DNA from: RGIG5579 sp045601445
Lineage (GTDB): Bacteria > Bacillota > Clostridia > Oscillospirales > SIG627
Reading direction: 5' to 3'
Assembly (NCBI GenBank): GCA_045601445.1
Contig: JAZRZQ010000001.1
Coordinates: forward strand, 1-5,420
Length of the DNA stretch: 5,420 bases
In this document: positions 5,046 to 5,420 of the stretch, piece after piece
Layout: the number at the start of each line of letters is the position of its first letter
Numbering within the stretch: the first letter of the stretch is position 1
Notes under the pieces: generated by a model
Databases searched by the model: none
What the model saw: only the letters and a program-made list of their open reading frames with translations
Told to the model about the DNA's origin: nothing
Program-made: the position numbers and the translations under genes

Positions 5046-5420
5046 ATGAAACGCGCGTTTATCATCGTCCTTGACTCTCTGGGAATCGGTGCGCTTCCCG
5101 ATGCGGCGCACTTCGGCGACGAGGGATCGAATACGCTGAAAAGCATTTCCGACTCACGCTTCTTTTCTGTTCCCAATCTTTTGGATCTGGGACTGGGAAA
5201 TATTGCGGGGACGGACTATCTGCCTGCAGCAAGAAAGCCCCGTGCCGCCTTCGGCAGAATGGCAGAAAGATCCATGGGTAAGGATACCACCATCGGTCAT
5301 TGGGAACTTTGCGGCGTGATCTCCGAAAAGCCGCTTCCCACGTATCCCGACGGCTTTCCGCCCGAGGTGATCTCGGAATTTGAAAGACGTTGCGGCAGAC
5401 GCGTGCTCTGCAACAAGCCC
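5046..5420 (+). CDS. deoB: Phosphopentomutase (3' end cut by window edge)
   Basis: DeoB interconverts ribose- or deoxyribose-1-phosphate and the 5-phosphate, linking DeoD to DeoC and to the pentose phosphate pathway. It belongs to the alkaline phosphatase superfamily of metalloenzymes. Only the first 125 codons are present, out of about 390-400 expected. The N-terminus shows the first metal-binding Asp10 in IIVLDSLGIG, then DAAHFGDEGSNTL at 19-31. The activated-threonine motif GKDTTIGHWE is at 78-87 (Thr81 is the likely phosphorylated residue), followed by PTYPDGFP at 98-105 and a CNKP motif at the edge. The start is 4 bp after the deoD stop, and I see no good Shine-Dalgarno sequence, so translation is probably coupled to deoD. 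The cap domain and remaining metal ligands lie outside the window. Confidence 0.95.
   Translation, partial: MKRAFIIVLDSLGIGALPDAAHFGDEGSNTLKSISDSRFFSVPNLLDLGLGNIAGTDYLPAARKPRAAFGRMAERSMGKDTTIGHWELCGVISEKPLPTYPDGFPPEVISEFERRCGRRVLCNKP

Noticed and set aside
4283..5176. 297-codon minus-strand open frame opposite deoD and deoB
   Set aside because: The plus-strand genes are unmistakable DeoD and DeoB. The antisense product resembles nothing known and crosses two genes.

Overview
The window carries two divergent operons typical of a Bacillota (Firmicutes) bacterium, most likely a member of the Clostridia. The reasons are the tig-clpP-clpX order, strong AGGAGG-type ribosome sites, consensus SigA promoters, and protein residues that match Bacillus ClpP numbering exactly. 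Base composition looks close to 50% GC, which would fit an uncultured gut-type clostridial lineage. That last point is inference; no marker gene in the window fixes the genus.

Left arm, minus strand (about 3494 down to 1): a perfect TTGACA-17-TATAAT promoter drives tig (trigger factor, 477 aa), then clpP (194 aa), then clpX (425 codons, running off the left edge close to its natural end). This is a protein-quality-control operon: a ribosome-bound folding chaperone followed by the peptidase and the AAA+ unfoldase of the ClpXP protease. Two things stand out. Trigger factor ends in a Lys/Ala/Pro-rich tail made of 17-residue repeats. The clpP-clpX gap holds a strong hairpin that pairs fully only in the clpPX mRNA.

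Middle, 3416-3645: a 230-bp divergent control region. It holds the tig promoter, an extended -10 promoter for the deo genes, a 28-bp imperfect palindrome touching the deo -35 box, and a 12-bp motif repeated 42 bp apart. One copy of the motif lies over the tig -35 box, and the other is part of a weak CtsR-like site.

Right arm, plus strand (3646 to the right edge): deoC, deoD and deoB (partial), tightly packed with a 26-bp overlap and then a 4-bp gap. Together they form a purine (deoxy)nucleoside salvage route. DeoD phosphorolyses nucleosides to base plus (deoxy)ribose-1-phosphate. DeoB isomerises the sugar phosphate to the 5-phosphate. DeoC splits deoxyribose-5-phosphate to glyceraldehyde-3-phosphate and acetaldehyde.

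All six genes belong to well-known families, and I see no mobile element, CRISPR array, RNA gene or unknown defence-like system. The less ordinary signals are the trigger-factor tail, the intercistronic hairpin and the candidate operators in the divergent region.
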